Shown one piece after another: positions 14,794-25,838 of a stretch of DNA of 39,392 bases (position 1 is the stretch's first letter; each line of letters begins with the position of its first letter). Below the pieces are notes generated by a model that did not search any database, was not told where the DNA came from, and saw only the letters and a program-made list of their open reading frames with translations. The stretch is from Owenweeksia hongkongensis DSM 17368 (GTDB lineage Bacteria; Bacteroidota; Bacteroidia; Flavobacteriales; Schleiferiaceae), in contig CAMBEZ010000017.1 of NCBI GenBank assembly GCA_945865885.1, positions 1 through 39,392 on the forward strand, given 5' to 3'. The position numbers were made by a program, and so were the translations under genes.

Positions 14794-15231
14794 ATGGCGA
14801 AAGAGGTAAGCGCAATGATCAAGCTGCAGGTTCGCGGTGGTGCTGCCAACCCTTCTCCTCCCGTAGGTCCGGCCTTGGGTGCGAAGGGGGTAAACATCAT
14901 GGAATTTTGCAAGCAGTTCAATGCACGCACGCAAGAAAAGCAAGGAAAACTCTGCCCAGTAGTCATCACGGTTTACGTCGACAAGTCATTTGATTTTGTC
15001 GTCAAGAATCCACCTGTACCCGTTCAGTTGTTGGAAGCAGCCAAACTGAAGAGTGGCTCTGCCATCCCCAATCGGACGAAAGTAGGTAAGGTAACCTGGG
15101 ATCAAGTAAAGGCAATCTCAGAGGACAAAATGTCCGATCTGAACTGTTTCACCTTGGAATCTGCCATGAGCATGGTCGCCGGAACGGCGCGAAGCATGGG
15201 CATTACTGTCACAGGCCAAAAGCCTAATTAA
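14794..15231 (+). CDS. rplK: 50S ribosomal protein uL11
   Basis: The 145-residue protein is uL11, which with 23S rRNA forms the GTPase-associated centre. The N-terminal domain contains the proline-rich segment [16 protein letters not shown] near residues 25-40, and the C-terminal RNA-binding domain ends in ARSMGITV. Length is normal. The start ATG 14794 has an upstream A-rich stretch (AAGAACAAAGAA) rather than a Shine-Dalgarno. It is followed after 19 bases by rplA. Confidence 0.98.
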   Translation: MAKEVSAMIKLQVRGGAANPSPPVGPALGAKGVNIMEFCKQFNARTQEKQGKLCPVVITVYVDKSFDFVVKNPPVPVQLLEAAKLKSGSAIPNRTKVGKVTWDQVKAISEDKMSDLNCFTLESAMSMVAGTARSMGITVTGQKPN

Positions 15232-15250
15232 CCTGTAACACGACCGCATC

Positions 15251-15940
15251 ATGGCACAAGTGACTAAAAAACAGAAAGAAGCTGCAGCGAAGGTGGACAT
15301 CATCAAGCAGTACGCTTTGGCCGACGCAACAGCGTTGGTGAAGAACGTGAGCACGACCAAGTTTGACGGTTCCGTTGACTTGGCCGTTCGTTTAGGCGTA
15401 GACCCCCGCAAAGCCAATCAAATGGTTCGCGGTGTGGTAAGCCTTCCTCACGGAACCGGTAAGACCGTGCGTGTTTTGGCTTTGGTAACTCCAGACAAGG
15501 AGGCAGAGGCAAAGGCAGCGGGAGCTGATTTCGTGGGTATGGACGAATACTTGGATAAAATCAAAAACGGCTGGACCGACGTTGATGTCATCATCACCGT
15601 TCCTGCTGCGATGGGTAAGTTAGGACCGTTGGGCCGTATTCTGGGTCCACGCGGTTTGATGCCAAACCCAAAGACCGGTACCGTTACCATGGAAATTGGC
15701 AAAGCCGTTTCCGAAGTAAAGGCCGGTAAGATTGACTTCAAGGTGGATCGCTACGGTATTGTACACGCCAGCATCGGTCGTGTCTCTTTTGAGGCAGACA
15801 AGTTGCGTGAGAACGCCGAAGAGGTTCTGAAGACGTTGGTTCGCATGAAGCCATCTGCGGCGAAAGGGACCTACATTAAGAGCATCTTTTTGAGCCCAAC
15901 CATGGGTCCTGGAGTTGCTGTAGACACGAAAACCTTCTAA
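15251..15940 (+). CDS. rplA: 50S ribosomal protein uL1
   Basis: The 229-residue protein is uL1 of the L1 stalk, which helps deacylated tRNA leave the E site. Diagnostic segments include [25 protein letters not shown] near residues 37-61 in order and [14 protein letters not shown] near 135-148. In many bacteria uL1 represses its own rplK-rplA mRNA; no matching leader was identified here. It is followed by rplJ after only ten bases, leaving no room for a separate L10 leader. Confidence 0.98.
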   Translation: MAQVTKKQKEAAAKVDIIKQYALADATALVKNVSTTKFDGSVDLAVRLGVDPRKANQMVRGVVSLPHGTGKTVRVLALVTPDKEAEAKAAGADFVGMDEYLDKIKNGWTDVDVIITVPAAMGKLGPLGRILGPRGLMPNPKTGTVTMEIGKAVSEVKAGKIDFKVDRYGIVHASIGRVSFEADKLRENAEEVLKTLVRMKPSAAKGTYIKSIFLSPTMGPGVAVDTKTF

Positions 15941-15950
15941 TTGAATCCCC

Positions 15951-16475
15951 ATGACGAAAGAGCAAAAAAATCAAGCGATTGAGGAATTGGTGGGTATGTT
16001 GGAAGGAACCAGCACGATTTACTTGGCCGATATCGCCGGTCTGGACGCTGAATCCACCAGCAACTTGCGCAGAATGTGCGCAAAGCAGGGCATTCAGTTA
16101 TCCGTGGTGAAGAATACCTTGTTGAAGAAGGCCATGGAGCGTTCGTCAAAGAATTTTGACGAGCTGTTCGGTCAGCTTCACGGGAATACAAGCATCTTGA
16201 TCGCCGAGCAGGGCAATGCCCCTGCGCGTTTGATCAAAGAATTCCGCAGAACTTCGGATAAGCCCCTGTTGAAGGGTGCCTACATCGATGAAGCGGTATT
16301 CATTGGTGATGCTCAGCTCGAGGCATTGGCAACGTTGAAGTCGCGCGAAGAAATGATTGGCGACATCATCTTGCTTTTGCAGAGCCCGGCCAAAAACGTC
16401 ATCTCTGCTCTGCAGAGTGGCGCCGGCCAAAAAGTTGCGGGTCTTGTCAAGGCTTTGGAAGAACGCAACGCTTAA
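15951..16475 (+). CDS. rplJ: 50S ribosomal protein uL10
   Basis: The 174-residue protein is uL10, which anchors the bL12 dimers to the ribosome. The N-terminal RNA-binding part contains KNTLLKKAMER near residues 48-58, and the C-terminal helix (about 145-174) carries the bL12-binding repeats. It starts ten bases after rplA without a Shine-Dalgarno and is followed by a 61-base spacer and rplL. Confidence 0.97.
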   Translation: MTKEQKNQAIEELVGMLEGTSTIYLADIAGLDAESTSNLRRMCAKQGIQLSVVKNTLLKKAMERSSKNFDELFGQLHGNTSILIAEQGNAPARLIKEFRRTSDKPLLKGAYIDEAVFIGDAQLEALATLKSREEMIGDIILLLQSPAKNVISALQSGAGQKVAGLVKALEERNA

Positions 16476-16536
16476 ACCTAGTACGCACTCAGCTTCCAAC
16501 TGTTGCAATTAATTAAACGTTAAAAAAATCCCTACA

Positions 16537-16911
16537 ATGGCGGATATCAAAACCCTCGGTGATGCTCTGGTGAACCTCACCGTTAAAGAAGTAAGTGAAT
16601 TGGCTAACTACCTGAAAGCGGAGTACAACATCGAGCCTGCAGCTGCTGCTGTGGCTGTTGCTGCTCCTGCTGCCGGTGGTGCTGCCGCAGCTGAAGAGAA
16701 GACCTCTTTCGACGTAATTTTGAAAGACGCAGGTGCCTCTAAGTTGGCTGTTGTTAAGTTGGTTAAAGAAATGACCGGTCTTGGTCTTAAAGAAGCTAAG
16801 GATGCCGTTGACGGCGCTCCTGGCAAGATCAAGGAAGGCATTTCCAAAGACGAAGCCGAAGCCCTCAAGAAGCAGCTTGAAGAAGCTGGGGCTGTGGTTG
16901 AGTTGGCGTAA
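16537..16911 (+). CDS. rplL: 50S ribosomal protein bL12 (L7/L12)
   Basis: The 124-residue protein has an N-terminal dimerisation helix region, an Ala/Gly-rich hinge (about 35-52) and the conserved C-terminal domain with [17 protein letters not shown] and [16 protein letters not shown] in order. It recruits translational GTPases. The 61-base spacer before it is A/T rich next to the ATG (GTTAAAAAAATCCCTACA), the initiation context typical here. A strong terminator-like hairpin follows within 20 bases. Confidence 0.98.
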   Translation: MADIKTLGDALVNLTVKEVSELANYLKAEYNIEPAAAAVAVAAPAAGGAAAAEEKTSFDVILKDAGASKLAVVKLVKEMTGLGLKEAKDAVDGAPGKIKEGISKDEAEALKKQLEEAGAVVELA

Positions 16912-16930
16912 GCTACTTACCTCCCTTCAC

Positions 16931-16974
16931 GGTTTAGGTCTTCGGGGCGTGCCCCGGGACCTAAACCCTTTTTT
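16931..16974 (+). terminator. Strong terminator or attenuator between rplL and rpoB
   Basis: GGTTTAGGTC (16931-16940) pairs with GACCTAAACC (16958-16967), and an inner CGGGGC/GCCCCG extends the stem, followed by C and six T. It stands between ribosomal protein genes and rpoBC, where E. coli also has a partial terminator, so it probably reduces rather than abolishes rpoBC transcription. Confidence 0.9.
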
Positions 16975-17014
16975 GCATTATTTCCATTCCTCCCTTTATT
17001 AAGCGGTGAGTTCC

Positions 17015-20000
17015 ATGGCGAAAGCAACCCCTCGGATTAATTTCTCGTCCACCATTGCGCCGGCAGACAGCCCGGACTTTCTGGACATCCAAATCAAGTC
17101 GTTCCGTGACTTTTTTCAAATCGAAACCAAGCCGGACGATCGAAAGCTCGAAGGACTTTTTAAAACCTTCGCAGAGAACTTCCCGATTACGGATTCCCGT
17201 AATCAGTTTGTTCTGGAGTTTATCGACTACTTCGTCGACCCTCCACGGTACTCCGAAATGGAGTGCATTCAACGCGGTTTAACTTTTAGCGTTCCGCTGA
17301 AGGCCCGCCTAAAATTGTATTGTACCGATCCCGAACACGAGGACTTTGAGACCATCGTTCAGGACGTTTATTTGGGCACTATCCCCTATATGACCCCGCG
17401 CGGCACGTTCATTGTGAACGGTGCAGAGCGCGTTGTGGTTTCCCAGTTGCACCGTTCTCCAGGCGTTTTCTTTGGACAGAGCTACCACGCCAACGGTACG
17501 AAGTTGTACTCTGCGCGGATCATCCCGTTCAAAGGCAGCTGGATTGAATTTGCAACGGACATCAACAACGTGATGTACGCGTACATTGACCGGAAGAAGA
17601 AGTTGCCGGTGACGACGTTGTTCCGTGCTATTGGATTTGAGCGCGATAAAGACATTTTGGAGATCTTCGGTTTGGCCGAGGAAGTAAAAGTATCCAAGGC
17701 TGGTTTGAAGCGTGTGCTGGACCGCAAGTTGGCGGCGCGCGTACTCAAATCCTGGCGTGAAGATTTCGTAGACGAGGATACCGGAGAAGTGGTGTCTATT
17801 GAGCGGAACGAAGTGATTTTGGAGCGCGACACGGTTCTGGAAAAGGAGCACCTAGACATGATCTTGGAGGCGGACGTTCCAGCTATTTTGTTGCACAAGG
17901 ACGATGTAGAAGCTGGCGAGTACGCCATCATTTACAACACTTTACAGAAGGACCAAACGAATTCCGAACGCGAGGCGGTGGAGTACATCTACCGTCAGTT
18001 GCGCAACGCAGAGGCTCCGGACGAAGAGACGGCACGTGGCATAATTGATAAATTGTTCTTCTCCGAGCAGCGGTACAACTTGGGCGACGTAGGTCGTTAC
18101 CGTTTGAACCAAAAATTGGGATTGAACATTAGCAATTCGGTACAGGTCCTGACCAAAGAAGACATCATCTCCATTGTTCGCTACTTGATTGAGTTGATCA
18201 ACTCCAAGGCGGAAGTGGACGATATTGACCACTTGTCCAACCGTCGTGTGCGCACGGTGGGTGAGCAGTTGGCCAACCAGTTTGGCGTAGGGCTTGCCCG
18301 CATGGCCCGTACCATCCGGGAGCGCATGAATGTGCGCGACAACGAAGTGTTCACGCCGATTGATTTGATCAACGCCAAAACACTGAGTTCTGTGATCAAC
18401 TCGTTCTTTGGAACGAATCAGTTGAGCCAGTTCATGGACCAGACCAACCCGTTGGCGGAAATCACGCACAAGCGTCGTCTTTCTGCACTAGGACCCGGTG
18501 GTTTGAGCCGCGAACGCGCAGGATTTGAGGTGCGTGACGTTCACTACACCCACTACGGCCGTTTGTGCCCTATTGAGACGCCGGAAGGTCCAAACATCGG
18601 TTTGATTTCTTCGCTTTGCGTTTACGCGAAGGTGAACACCATGGGCTTCATCGAAACTCCCTACCGGAAGATAGAGGGTGGTGTTGTTAACCTGAAAGAT
18701 GCGCCCGTTTACCTTTCCGCGGAGCAAGAAGAAAACCGCGTTATTGCACAAGCCAATGCTGCATTGAATGCAGACGGAACCTTTGTCAACCCGCGCGTAA
18801 AAGTTCGGGACGAAGGCGACTTCCCCATGATGGAACCCACGCAAATCGACATGATGGACGTGGCTCCTAACCAAATCGCTTCGATTTCCGCGTCGATGAT
18901 TCCTTTCTTGGAACACGACGACGCCAACCGGGCTTTGATGGGGTCCAACATGATGCGTCAGGCCGTGCCTTTGTTGCGTCCTGAAGCCCCGATTGTTGGA
19001 ACCGGCTTGGAGCAGCAAGTGGCGCGCGATTCGCGCGTGTTGATCAACGCGGAAGGTCTGGGAACGGTCCAGTACGTGGATGCCAACGAAATCCACATTG
19101 CTTACGACCGCACCGAAGAGGACACCCTGGTTAGCTTTGAAAGCAATGTCAAGGTTTACCCGTTGGTGAAGTTTTTGAAGACCAACCAAAGCACCACCAT
19201 CAACCTGCGCCCCATCGTTGTGAAGGGAGAGCGCGTGGAAGAGGGACAGGTTCTTTGCGAAGGTTACGCAACGCAAGGTGGTGAGCTGGCCTTGGGCCGC
19301 AACCTGCTGGTAGCGTTCATGCCTTGGAAAGGATACAACTTTGAGGACGCTATCGTGATCAACGAGCGCGTGGTCCGCGAAGACATCTTCACGTCTTTGC
19401 ACATTGATGAGTACTCTTTGGAAGTGCGCGACACCAAGTTGGGCATGGAAGAATTGACGGCGGATATTCCGAACGTCAGCGAAGAGGCCACCAAAGATTT
19501 GGACGAGAACGGAATCGTGCGCGTGGGTGCGGAAATCAAGCCCGGCGACATTCTGATCGGCAAGATCACGCCAAAAGGCGAGAGCGACCCGTCTCCGGAA
19601 GAAAAGTTGTTGCGCGCCATCTTTGGCGAAAAGGCTGGCGACGTGAAAGATGCATCGTTGAAGGCTTCTCCTTCGTTGAGCGGTGTGGTCATTGACAAGA
19701 AGCTGTTCAGCCGTAGTTTGAAGGACAAGAACCAGCGCAAGAAGGACAAGGAAGAGTTGGAAACACTCGAATTGGAATTTGCTTCTCAGTTGGAGGTGTT
19801 GCGCGTGAATTTCTTGGACAAGTTGGGGCATTTGGTGGCCGGTAAAACCAGCCAAGGTGTAACCAACGATTTGAACGAGGAAATCATTCCGAAAGGCACG
19901 AAGTTTACACAAAAGGTACTCAACGCGGTTGAGGACTACACCCACCTGACCGGTGGAGTGTGGACCACGGATGCCGATAAGAATATCTTAATCGACAAGT

Positions 20001-20821
20001 TGTTGCACAACTTCAAAATCAAGGTGAGTGACTTGACTGGGGTATACCGACGCAAGAAGTTTACGATCAGCGTGGGCGATGAATTGCCCGCCGGTATTGT
20101 GAAGTTGGCCAAGGTTACCGTAGCCAAGAAGCGCAAACTGAAAGTTGGCGATAAGATGGCCGGACGCCACGGAAATAAGGGTATTGTGGCCAAAATCGTT
20201 CGCGAAGAGGACATGCCTTTCTTGGAAGATGGAACTCCGGTAGACATCGTGTTGAACCCGCTGGGCGTACCTTCCCGGATGAACATCGGACAGATTTACG
20301 AGACCGTTTTGGGTTGGGCCGGCATGAAGCTGGACCGCAAGTACGCAACGCCCATTTTTGACGGCGCCTCCTTGGATCAAATCGGAATCGAACTTGAGGA
20401 CGCTGGCTTGCCGATGTACGGTCATACGCATTTGTACGATGGTGGAACGGGCGACCGATTCGACCAAAAGGCAACGGTTGGTGTGATTTACATGCTGAAA
20501 CTCGGCCACATGGTGGACGACAAGATGCACGCACGTTCGATTGGACCGTACTCGTTGATTACACAGCAGCCTTTGGGCGGTAAAGCACAGTTTGGTGGAC
20601 AGCGTTTTGGAGAAATGGAAGTGTGGGCGTTGGAGGCCTTTGGTGCATCCAACATCCTGCGCGAAATCCTGACCGTAAAGTCCGACGATGTTGTGGGCCG
20701 TGCCAAAACGTACGAAGCCATTGTGAAGGGCGATCGCATGCCGGAGCCGGGAATTCCTGAGTCGTTCAACGTATTGTTGCACGAGCTTCAGGGTCTGGGC
20801 TTGAAAGTTTCCTTGGATTGA
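17015..20821 (+). CDS. rpoB: DNA-directed RNA polymerase subunit beta
   Basis: The 1268-residue beta subunit matches the Bacteroidota length. Start ATG 17015 ([12 protein letters not shown]) is preferred to GTG 17006, three codons upstream. The rifampicin-binding cluster [16 protein letters not shown] followed by [14 protein letters not shown] (about residues 463-500) has the wild-type Asp, His and Ser positions. The C-terminal part holds [15 protein letters not shown], the active-site basic segment, and ends LKVSLD. It is followed by rpoC within a few bases. It sits 40 bases after the terminator-like hairpin and no clear TAnnTTTG promoter is visible between them. Confidence 0.99.
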   Translation: MAKATPRINFSSTIAPADSPDFLDIQIKSFRDFFQIETKPDDRKLEGLFKTFAENFPITDSRNQFVLEFIDYFVDPPRYSEMECIQRGLTFSVPLKARLKLYCTDPEHEDFETIVQDVYLGTIPYMTPRGTFIVNGAERVVVSQLHRSPGVFFGQSYHANGTKLYSARIIPFKGSWIEFATDINNVMYAYIDRKKKLPVTTLFRAIGFERDKDILEIFGLAEEVKVSKAGLKRVLDRKLAARVLKSWREDFVDEDTGEVVSIERNEVILERDTVLEKEHLDMILEADVPAILLHKDDVEAGEYAIIYNTLQKDQTNSEREAVEYIYRQLRNAEAPDEETARGIIDKLFFSEQRYNLGDVGRYRLNQKLGLNISNSVQVLTKEDIISIVRYLIELINSKAEVDDIDHLSNRRVRTVGEQLANQFGVGLARMARTIRERMNVRDNEVFTPIDLINAKTLSSVINSFFGTNQLSQFMDQTNPLAEITHKRRLSALGPGGLSRERAGFEVRDVHYTHYGRLCPIETPEGPNIGLISSLCVYAKVNTMGFIETPYRKIEGGVVNLKDAPVYLSAEQEENRVIAQANAALNADGTFVNPRVKVRDEGDFPMMEPTQIDMMDVAPNQIASISASMIPFLEHDDANRALMGSNMMRQAVPLLRPEAPIVGTGLEQQVARDSRVLINAEGLGTVQYVDANEIHIAYDRTEEDTLVSFESNVKVYPLVKFLKTNQSTTINLRPIVVKGERVEEGQVLCEGYATQGGELALGRNLLVAFMPWKGYNFEDAIVINERVVREDIFTSLHIDEYSLEVRDTKLGMEELTADIPNVSEEATKDLDENGIVRVGAEIKPGDILIGKITPKGESDPSPEEKLLRAIFGEKAGDVKDASLKASPSLSGVVIDKKLFSRSLKDKNQRKKDKEELETLELEFASQLEVLRVNFLDKLGHLVAGKTSQGVTNDLNEEIIPKGTKFTQKVLNAVEDYTHLTGGVWTTDADKNILIDKLLHNFKIKVSDLTGVYRRKKFTISVGDELPAGIVKLAKVTVAKKRKLKVGDKMAGRHGNKGIVAKIVREEDMPFLEDGTPVDIVLNPLGVPSRMNIGQIYETVLGWAGMKLDRKYATPIFDGASLDQIGIELEDAGLPMYGHTHLYDGGTGDRFDQKATVGVIYMLKLGHMVDDKMHARSIGPYSLITQQPLGGKAQFGGQRFGEMEVWALEAFGASNILREILTVKSDDVVGRAKTYEAIVKGDRMPEPGIPESFNVLLHELQGLGLKVSLD

Positions 20822-20852
20822 ACGCTTGAACGAAGAAAATAAAAGCATTCCT

Positions 20853-23800
20853 ATGCAATCGAAAGTTGATTACAACCCGGGTTCCTTTGAGTCCATAACC
20901 ATCAGTTTGGCGTCACCAGAGTTTCTCTTGGGACGTTCAAGCGGTGAAGTTCTGAAGCCGGAAACCATTAACTACCGTACCCACAAGCCAGAGCGCGATG
21001 GCTTGTTCTGCGAGCGGATTTTTGGTCCTGTAAAGGATTTTGAATGTGCCTGCGGCAAGTACAAGCGCATCCGATACAAAGGGATTGTTTGCGATCGATG
21101 CGGGGTAGAGGTTACGGAAAAGAAAGTTCGTCGTGAGCGGATTGGTCACATCTCTTTGGTGGTACCGGTTGCGCACATTTGGTACTTCCGTTCCTTACCG
21201 AACAAAATTGGCTACTTACTGGGATTGCCCAGCAAGAAGTTGGACATGATTATTTACTACGAGCGTTACGTGGTGATCCAGCCGGGTCTGGCCGTAGACG
21301 CGGAGGGTAAATCCTTTCAAGTACTTCAGTTCTTGACGGAGGAAGAGTATTTGGACGCTTTGGATCGTTTCCCAAAACAAGACAACCACTTCCTGGAGGA
21401 CACCGATCCCAATAAGTTTATTGCGAAAATGGGTGCCGATGCCTTGTTGATGCTTCTACAGCGTCTGAATTTGGCCGATTTGTCTTATGAATTGCGTCAC
21501 CGCGCAAACAACGAGACCAGCCAACAGCGGAAGCAAGAGGCGCTCAAGCGTTTGCAGGTGGTGGAAAACCTGCGCGAGGCCAACCTTCGCATGGAGAACA
21601 ATCCGGAGTGGATGATCATGAAGGTGATCCCCGTAATTCCGCCGGAATTGCGCCCATTGGTTCCGTTGGACGGCGGTCGCTTTGCAACCTCCGACCTGAA
21701 TGACTTGTACCGCAGGGTCATCATCCGCAACAACCGTTTGAAGCGTTTGTTGGAAATCAAGGCTCCAGAAGTCATTTTGCGCAACGAGAAGCGCATGCTT
21801 CAAGAGTCTGTGGACAGCTTATTTGACAACACCCGCAAGGCGAGCGCCGTGAAGACGGAGAGCAACCGCGCTTTGAAGTCTTTGTCCGACAGCTTGAAGG
21901 GCAAACAGGGTCGTTTCCGCCAAAACCTATTGGGTAAGCGAGTGGACTACTCTGCTCGTTCTGTAATCGTTATTGGACCGGAATTGAAGCTGCACGAGTG
22001 CGGTTTACCGAAAGACATGGCGGCAGAATTGTTCAAGCCGTTTGTGGTTCGTAAGTTGATTGAGCGCGGAATCGTTAAAACGGTTAAATCTGCGAAGAAA
22101 ATCATTGACAAGCGTGAGCCGGTTGTTTGGGACATCTTGGAAAATGTGATGAAAGGTCACCCGGTGCTTTTAAACCGGGCTCCAACGTTGCACCGTTTGG
22201 GCATACAATCCTTTCAGCCTAAGTTGATTGAGGGCAAGGCTATTCAACTTCACCCGCTGACGTGTACGGCCTTCAACGCTGACTTTGACGGAGATCAGAT
22301 GGCCGTTCACTTGCCTTTGGGACCTGCGGCTATTTTGGAAGCACAAATTTTGATGTTGGCTTCGCACAATATTTTGAATCCTGCCAACGGATCTCCGATC
22401 ACGGTACCGTCGCAAGACATGGTTTTGGGTCTGTACTACATGACCAAGGCCCGCAAAGACACCCCAGAACACCCCATCAAGGGCGAGGGCAAGGTGTTCT
22501 ATTCGCCAGAAGAGGTGATGATTGCCTACAACGAGAAGGCAGTGGATCTGCACGCCATAATCAAAGTTCGTACGCGCACCGTGGAGAACGGGGAGCACGT
22601 AATCAAGTTGATTGAAACGACGGTAGGACGCATCTTGTTCAATCAGGTAGTGCCAACCACAGTGGGCTACATCAACGAATTGTTGACCAAAAAGGCCTTG
22701 CGCGATATCATTGCTGATGTTTTGCGCCGGACAGACGTCCCCACGACGGCGAAGTTCTTGGACGACATGAAGCATTTGGGTTACACGAATGCCTTTAAAG
22801 GAGGACTGTCGTTCTCGTTGGGTGACATCGTGGTACCGAAAGAAAAAGAATCCTTGATCCAAGGAGCGAATGAAGAGGTGGAAGGCATCTTCATGAACTA
22901 CAACATGGGTCTGATCACAAACAACGAACGTTACAATCAGGTAATCGATGTATGGACCACCACCAACGCGCGTTTGACGCAGGCGGCCATGAACCACTTG
23001 ATCCACGATCGTCAAGGATTTAACCCTATTTACATGATGTTGGACTCCGGTGCACGGGGTTCAAAAGAACAGATTCGTCAGTTGTCCGGAATGCGCGGAT
23101 TGATGGCCAAGCCCCAAAAATCCGGTTCCGGAGGTGGCGAGATCATTGAGAACCCGATCATTTCGAACTTTAAGGAAGGTCTGTCCATCTTGGAGTACTT
23201 TATCTCCACCCACGGTGCCCGTAAGGGTCTGGCGGATACGGCCTTGAAAACGGCCGACGCCGGATACTTGACGCGTCGTTTGGTAGACGTGGCGCAGGAT
23301 GTCATCATCAACGAAGACGATTGCGGAACGCTACGCGGCTTGGAAATCACTCCTTTGAAGAAAAACGAGGAAGTGGTGGAATCTTTGTACGATCGCATCT
23401 TGGGCCGTGTGGCCCTGGTGGACGTCATCGATCCGTTTACGAGCGAAGTGTACGTTCCATCCGGTACGTTGATCAACGAAACAGCGGCCAAAGGCATTGC
23501 GGACTCGCCCATCGAAATGGTGGAAGTGCGCTCTGCATTGACGTGCGAAAGCAAGCGCGGTATATGCGCGAAGTGTTACGGACGCAACTTGGCCACAGCC
23601 AAGCCGGTGCAAACCGGTGAAACGGTTGGTGTCATTGCGGCTCAGTCCATCGGTGAACCGGGAACCCAGTTGACGTTGCGTACCTTCCACGTGGGCGGTA
23701 CTGCGGGCAATATTTCCGAGGAAAGCCGTCTGTTGACTCGTTTTGCGGGTAAACTGGAATTGGAAGAAGTTCGTACGGTTAAGGGTGAAGACTCAGACGG

Positions 23801-25160
23801 AAACATCATTGACATCGTCATTGGCCGTACCGGCGAAGTGAAGGTGGTGGATGAGAAAACCGGAATTGCGGTTCAAACCTCCAACATTCCCTACGGCTCA
23901 GCGTTGCGCGTGAAGCACGGCCAGAAGGTTGAGAAGGGTGTAGAAGTTTGTTCTTGGGACCCGTACAATGCCGTTATTGTTGCTGAAACTTCCGGTATCA
24001 TTGCGTACCAGGACATCGTTCAAGGCATCACCTACAAGGTTGAAATTGACGAACAGACCGGCTTCCAGGACAAGGTTATTTCCGATTCCCGAAACAACAA
24101 GAAGTTGGTGCCTACGTTGCAAATCCGCGACAAGAAAGGCGGCGAGTTGAAGCACTATACCTTGCCTTTGGGCGCTCACTTGATGGTGAACGATGGTGAA
24201 GACATCAAAGCCGGTAAGGTTTTGGTGAAGATTCCTCGTCGGGGTGCTAAATCCGGTGACATCACGGGCGGTTTGCCCCGCGTTACGGAATTGTTTGAAG
24301 CGCGCAATCCGTCCAACCCGGCGGTTGTAGCTGAAATCGACGGAACGGTTTCGTACGGCAAGATCAAGCGCGGTAACCGCGAGATCATCATCGAAAGCCG
24401 CACGGGCGAGCAGCACCGGTACCTGATCAACTTGAACAAGCAGATTTTGGTGCAGGAGAACGACTACGTTCGCGCCGGGCACCCGCTGAGCGACGGAGCC
24501 ATTACCCCGTCGGACATTTTGGCCATCCAAGGCCCCACCAAGGTTCAAGAGTACTTGGTCAACGAAATTCAAGAAGTATACCGTTTGCAGGGCGTAAAAA
24601 TCAACGACAAGCACTTTGAAGTGATTGTGCGTCAGATGATGCGCAAGGTGGAAATTCAAGACTCCGGCGATACGCTCTTCTTGGAAGGACACCTGGTTCA
24701 CACGTCGGATTTCATTTTGGAGAACGACCGTATTTTCGACAAAAAAGTGGTGATGGATGCCGGCGACAGCGACGAGTTGAAGGAAGGCATGATCATCAAT
24801 TCGCGTCGTCTTCGCGACGAGAACTCTCGTTTGAAGCGCTTGGACAAGAACCAAGTAACGGCTCGCGATGCTGATCCGGCCACCGCTCGTGTGGTGTTGC
24901 AGGGCATCACGCGTGCTTCGTTGCAAACGAAGTCCTTCATTTCTGCGGCATCGTTCCAAGAGACCACCAAGGTGTTGAACGAGGCGGCGGTGGCCGGCAA
25001 GGTAGATACCCTGGACGGCTTGAAAGAGAACGTAATTGTGGGTCACCGCATCCCAGCGGGTACCGGCATGAAGCGTTACTACACCAGCATCGTGGGTTCC
25101 AAGGAAGACTACGATCGCATGATGGCGTCGAAAGAGGTAGATATTGAAGCAGCTGAATAA
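20853..25160 (+). CDS. rpoC: DNA-directed RNA polymerase subunit beta'
   Basis: The 1435-residue beta' subunit has the N-terminal zinc ribbon Cys65, Cys67, Cys80, Cys83 (in CACGKYKRI and VCDRCGVEV), the catalytic magnesium loop NADFDGDQ near 475-482, the trigger-loop region, and the second zinc site with [13 protein letters not shown] near 898-910. Two starts are possible: TTG 20826, four bases after rpoB, or ATG 20853. I chose the ATG because the upstream bases are A rich (GAAGAAAATAAAAGC), as at other starts here, and because the N-terminal length then matches relatives. DUF3467 follows directly. Confidence 0.97.
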   Translation: MQSKVDYNPGSFESITISLASPEFLLGRSSGEVLKPETINYRTHKPERDGLFCERIFGPVKDFECACGKYKRIRYKGIVCDRCGVEVTEKKVRRERIGHISLVVPVAHIWYFRSLPNKIGYLLGLPSKKLDMIIYYERYVVIQPGLAVDAEGKSFQVLQFLTEEEYLDALDRFPKQDNHFLEDTDPNKFIAKMGADALLMLLQRLNLADLSYELRHRANNETSQQRKQEALKRLQVVENLREANLRMENNPEWMIMKVIPVIPPELRPLVPLDGGRFATSDLNDLYRRVIIRNNRLKRLLEIKAPEVILRNEKRMLQESVDSLFDNTRKASAVKTESNRALKSLSDSLKGKQGRFRQNLLGKRVDYSARSVIVIGPELKLHECGLPKDMAAELFKPFVVRKLIERGIVKTVKSAKKIIDKREPVVWDILENVMKGHPVLLNRAPTLHRLGIQSFQPKLIEGKAIQLHPLTCTAFNADFDGDQMAVHLPLGPAAILEAQILMLASHNILNPANGSPITVPSQDMVLGLYYMTKARKDTPEHPIKGEGKVFYSPEEVMIAYNEKAVDLHAIIKVRTRTVENGEHVIKLIETTVGRILFNQVVPTTVGYINELLTKKALRDIIADVLRRTDVPTTAKFLDDMKHLGYTNAFKGGLSFSLGDIVVPKEKESLIQGANEEVEGIFMNYNMGLITNNERYNQVIDVWTTTNARLTQAAMNHLIHDRQGFNPIYMMLDSGARGSKEQIRQLSGMRGLMAKPQKSGSGGGEIIENPIISNFKEGLSILEYFISTHGARKGLADTALKTADAGYLTRRLVDVAQDVIINEDDCGTLRGLEITPLKKNEEVVESLYDRILGRVALVDVIDPFTSEVYVPSGTLINETAAKGIADSPIEMVEVRSALTCESKRGICAKCYGRNLATAKPVQTGETVGVIAAQSIGEPGTQLTLRTFHVGGTAGNISEESRLLTRFAGKLELEEVRTVKGEDSDGNIIDIVIGRTGEVKVVDEKTGIAVQTSNIPYGSALRVKHGQKVEKGVEVCSWDPYNAVIVAETSGIIAYQDIVQGITYKVEIDEQTGFQDKVISDSRNNKKLVPTLQIRDKKGGELKHYTLPLGAHLMVNDGEDIKAGKVLVKIPRRGAKSGDITGGLPRVTELFEARNPSNPAVVAEIDGTVSYGKIKRGNREIIIESRTGEQHRYLINLNKQILVQENDYVRAGHPLSDGAITPSDILAIQGPTKVQEYLVNEIQEVYRLQGVKINDKHFEVIVRQMMRKVEIQDSGDTLFLEGHLVHTSDFILENDRIFDKKVVMDAGDSDELKEGMIINSRRLRDENSRLKRLDKNQVTARDADPATARVVLQGITRASLQTKSFISAASFQETTKVLNEAAVAGKVDTLDGLKENVIVGHRIPAGTGMKRYYTSIVGSKEDYDRMMASKEVDIEAAE

Positions 25161-25161
25161 A

Positions 25162-25470
25162 ATGGACGCTCCGCAAGAGAACCAAATTCAAGTGGAATTG
25201 TCGCCCGAAATGGCGGACGGTGTCTACAGCAATTTGGCCATCATCAACCACTCCCACACGGAGTTTGTGGTGGATTTTATTCAATTGATGCCGGGGATTC
25301 CTAAGGCACGCGTTAAGTCACGTGTCATACTGACCCCGCAGCACGCCAAGCGTTTGGTGGCGGCTTTGCAAGAAAACGTGGCCCGCTACGAAGCGGCACA
25401 CGGGGACATCGAAGAGAGCACGGCTCCGGCCATTCCGCTCCACTTCGGGGGACCCGCTGGCGAAGCTTGA
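25162..25470 (+). CDS. DUF3467 domain protein
   Basis: The 102-residue protein belongs to DUF3467, shown by IQVELSPEMADGVYSNLAIINHS, FVVDFI near 36-41 and RVILTPQHAKRLVAAL near 56-71, in order. The family commonly follows rpoC in Bacteroidota and has no established function; a link to transcription is only implied by position. It starts one base after the rpoC stop, without a Shine-Dalgarno, and is followed 29 bases later by a strong terminator, so it is the last gene of the rpoBC unit. Confidence 0.9.
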   Translation: MDAPQENQIQVELSPEMADGVYSNLAIINHSHTEFVVDFIQLMPGIPKARVKSRVILTPQHAKRLVAALQENVARYEAAHGDIEESTAPAIPLHFGGPAGEA

Positions 25471-25498
25471 ACCGAGTTAGTGAACCAAGAAAAATTAA

Positions 25499-25527
25499 GG
25501 GGCCGTCTGAAAAGACGGCCCCTTTTT
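25499..25527. terminator. Bidirectional terminator between DUF3467 and DUF6095 genes
   Basis: GGGGCCGTCT (25499-25508) and AGACGGCCCC (25513-25522) form a perfect 10-bp stem with a GAAA-type loop, followed by TTTTT. On the minus strand it is followed by TTAATTTTT, so it can end both converging transcription units. Confidence 0.93.
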
Positions 25528-25569
25528 GTTTTGGCGGGGGCTTGCCCTGCTGGTCAACAACTTACTTGG

Positions 25570-25797
25570 TTAGCGGCGTGGTTGGAAGAAGGCATCCATC
25601 AGGACTTTGAGTCCCCAAAAGCCAAATCCGGCACCGCCAAAGAGGAAGACGATGGTGATTAAAGCCCACGTATAATCTCCCCGTTGGACGGCAGGAGCAC
25701 CTATCCAGTGGTACAGAGCGGGGCCCGCAAACAGCAGCGGTAAGGCGATGGCAATGATGACGATTCCTTGGACGAGTTTGGATTTGTTGTAGGCCAC
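25570..25797 (-). CDS. DUF6095 family small membrane protein
   Basis: The 75-residue protein starts with GTG at 25797 (MAYNKSKLVQGI when initiated with Met) and has two hydrophobic spans, about residues 10-32 and 44-66, separated by a short polar loop, ending FFQPRR. The layout and the GIVIIAIALPLLFAGP segment resemble DUF6095 proteins found in Flavobacteriia, whose function is unknown. It lies 41 bases downstream of the aminotransferase on the same strand, so it may share that transcript. Family assignment is by recall of the pattern. Confidence 0.72.
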   Translation of the reverse strand: MAYNKSKLVQGIVIIAIALPLLFAGPALYHWIGAPAVQRGDYTWALITIVFLFGGAGFGFWGLKVLMDAFFQPRR

Positions 25798-25838
25798 GGT
25801 TGTTTATTTTGAAGGGGATGTTGGAGAAAGACAGGCGT

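Noticed and set aside
18488-19945. 485-codon open frame on the minus strand inside rpoB
   Set aside because: It is antisense to the conserved core of rpoB, has no recognisable family and reflects biased codon use of a highly expressed gene.
20826-20852. TTG start for rpoC 27 bases upstream
   Set aside because: The ATG at 20853 has an A-rich upstream context and gives the expected N-terminal length, although the TTG cannot be fully excluded.
23898-25046. 382-codon minus-strand frame inside rpoC
   Set aside because: Antisense to the conserved beta' C terminus, with no family features.
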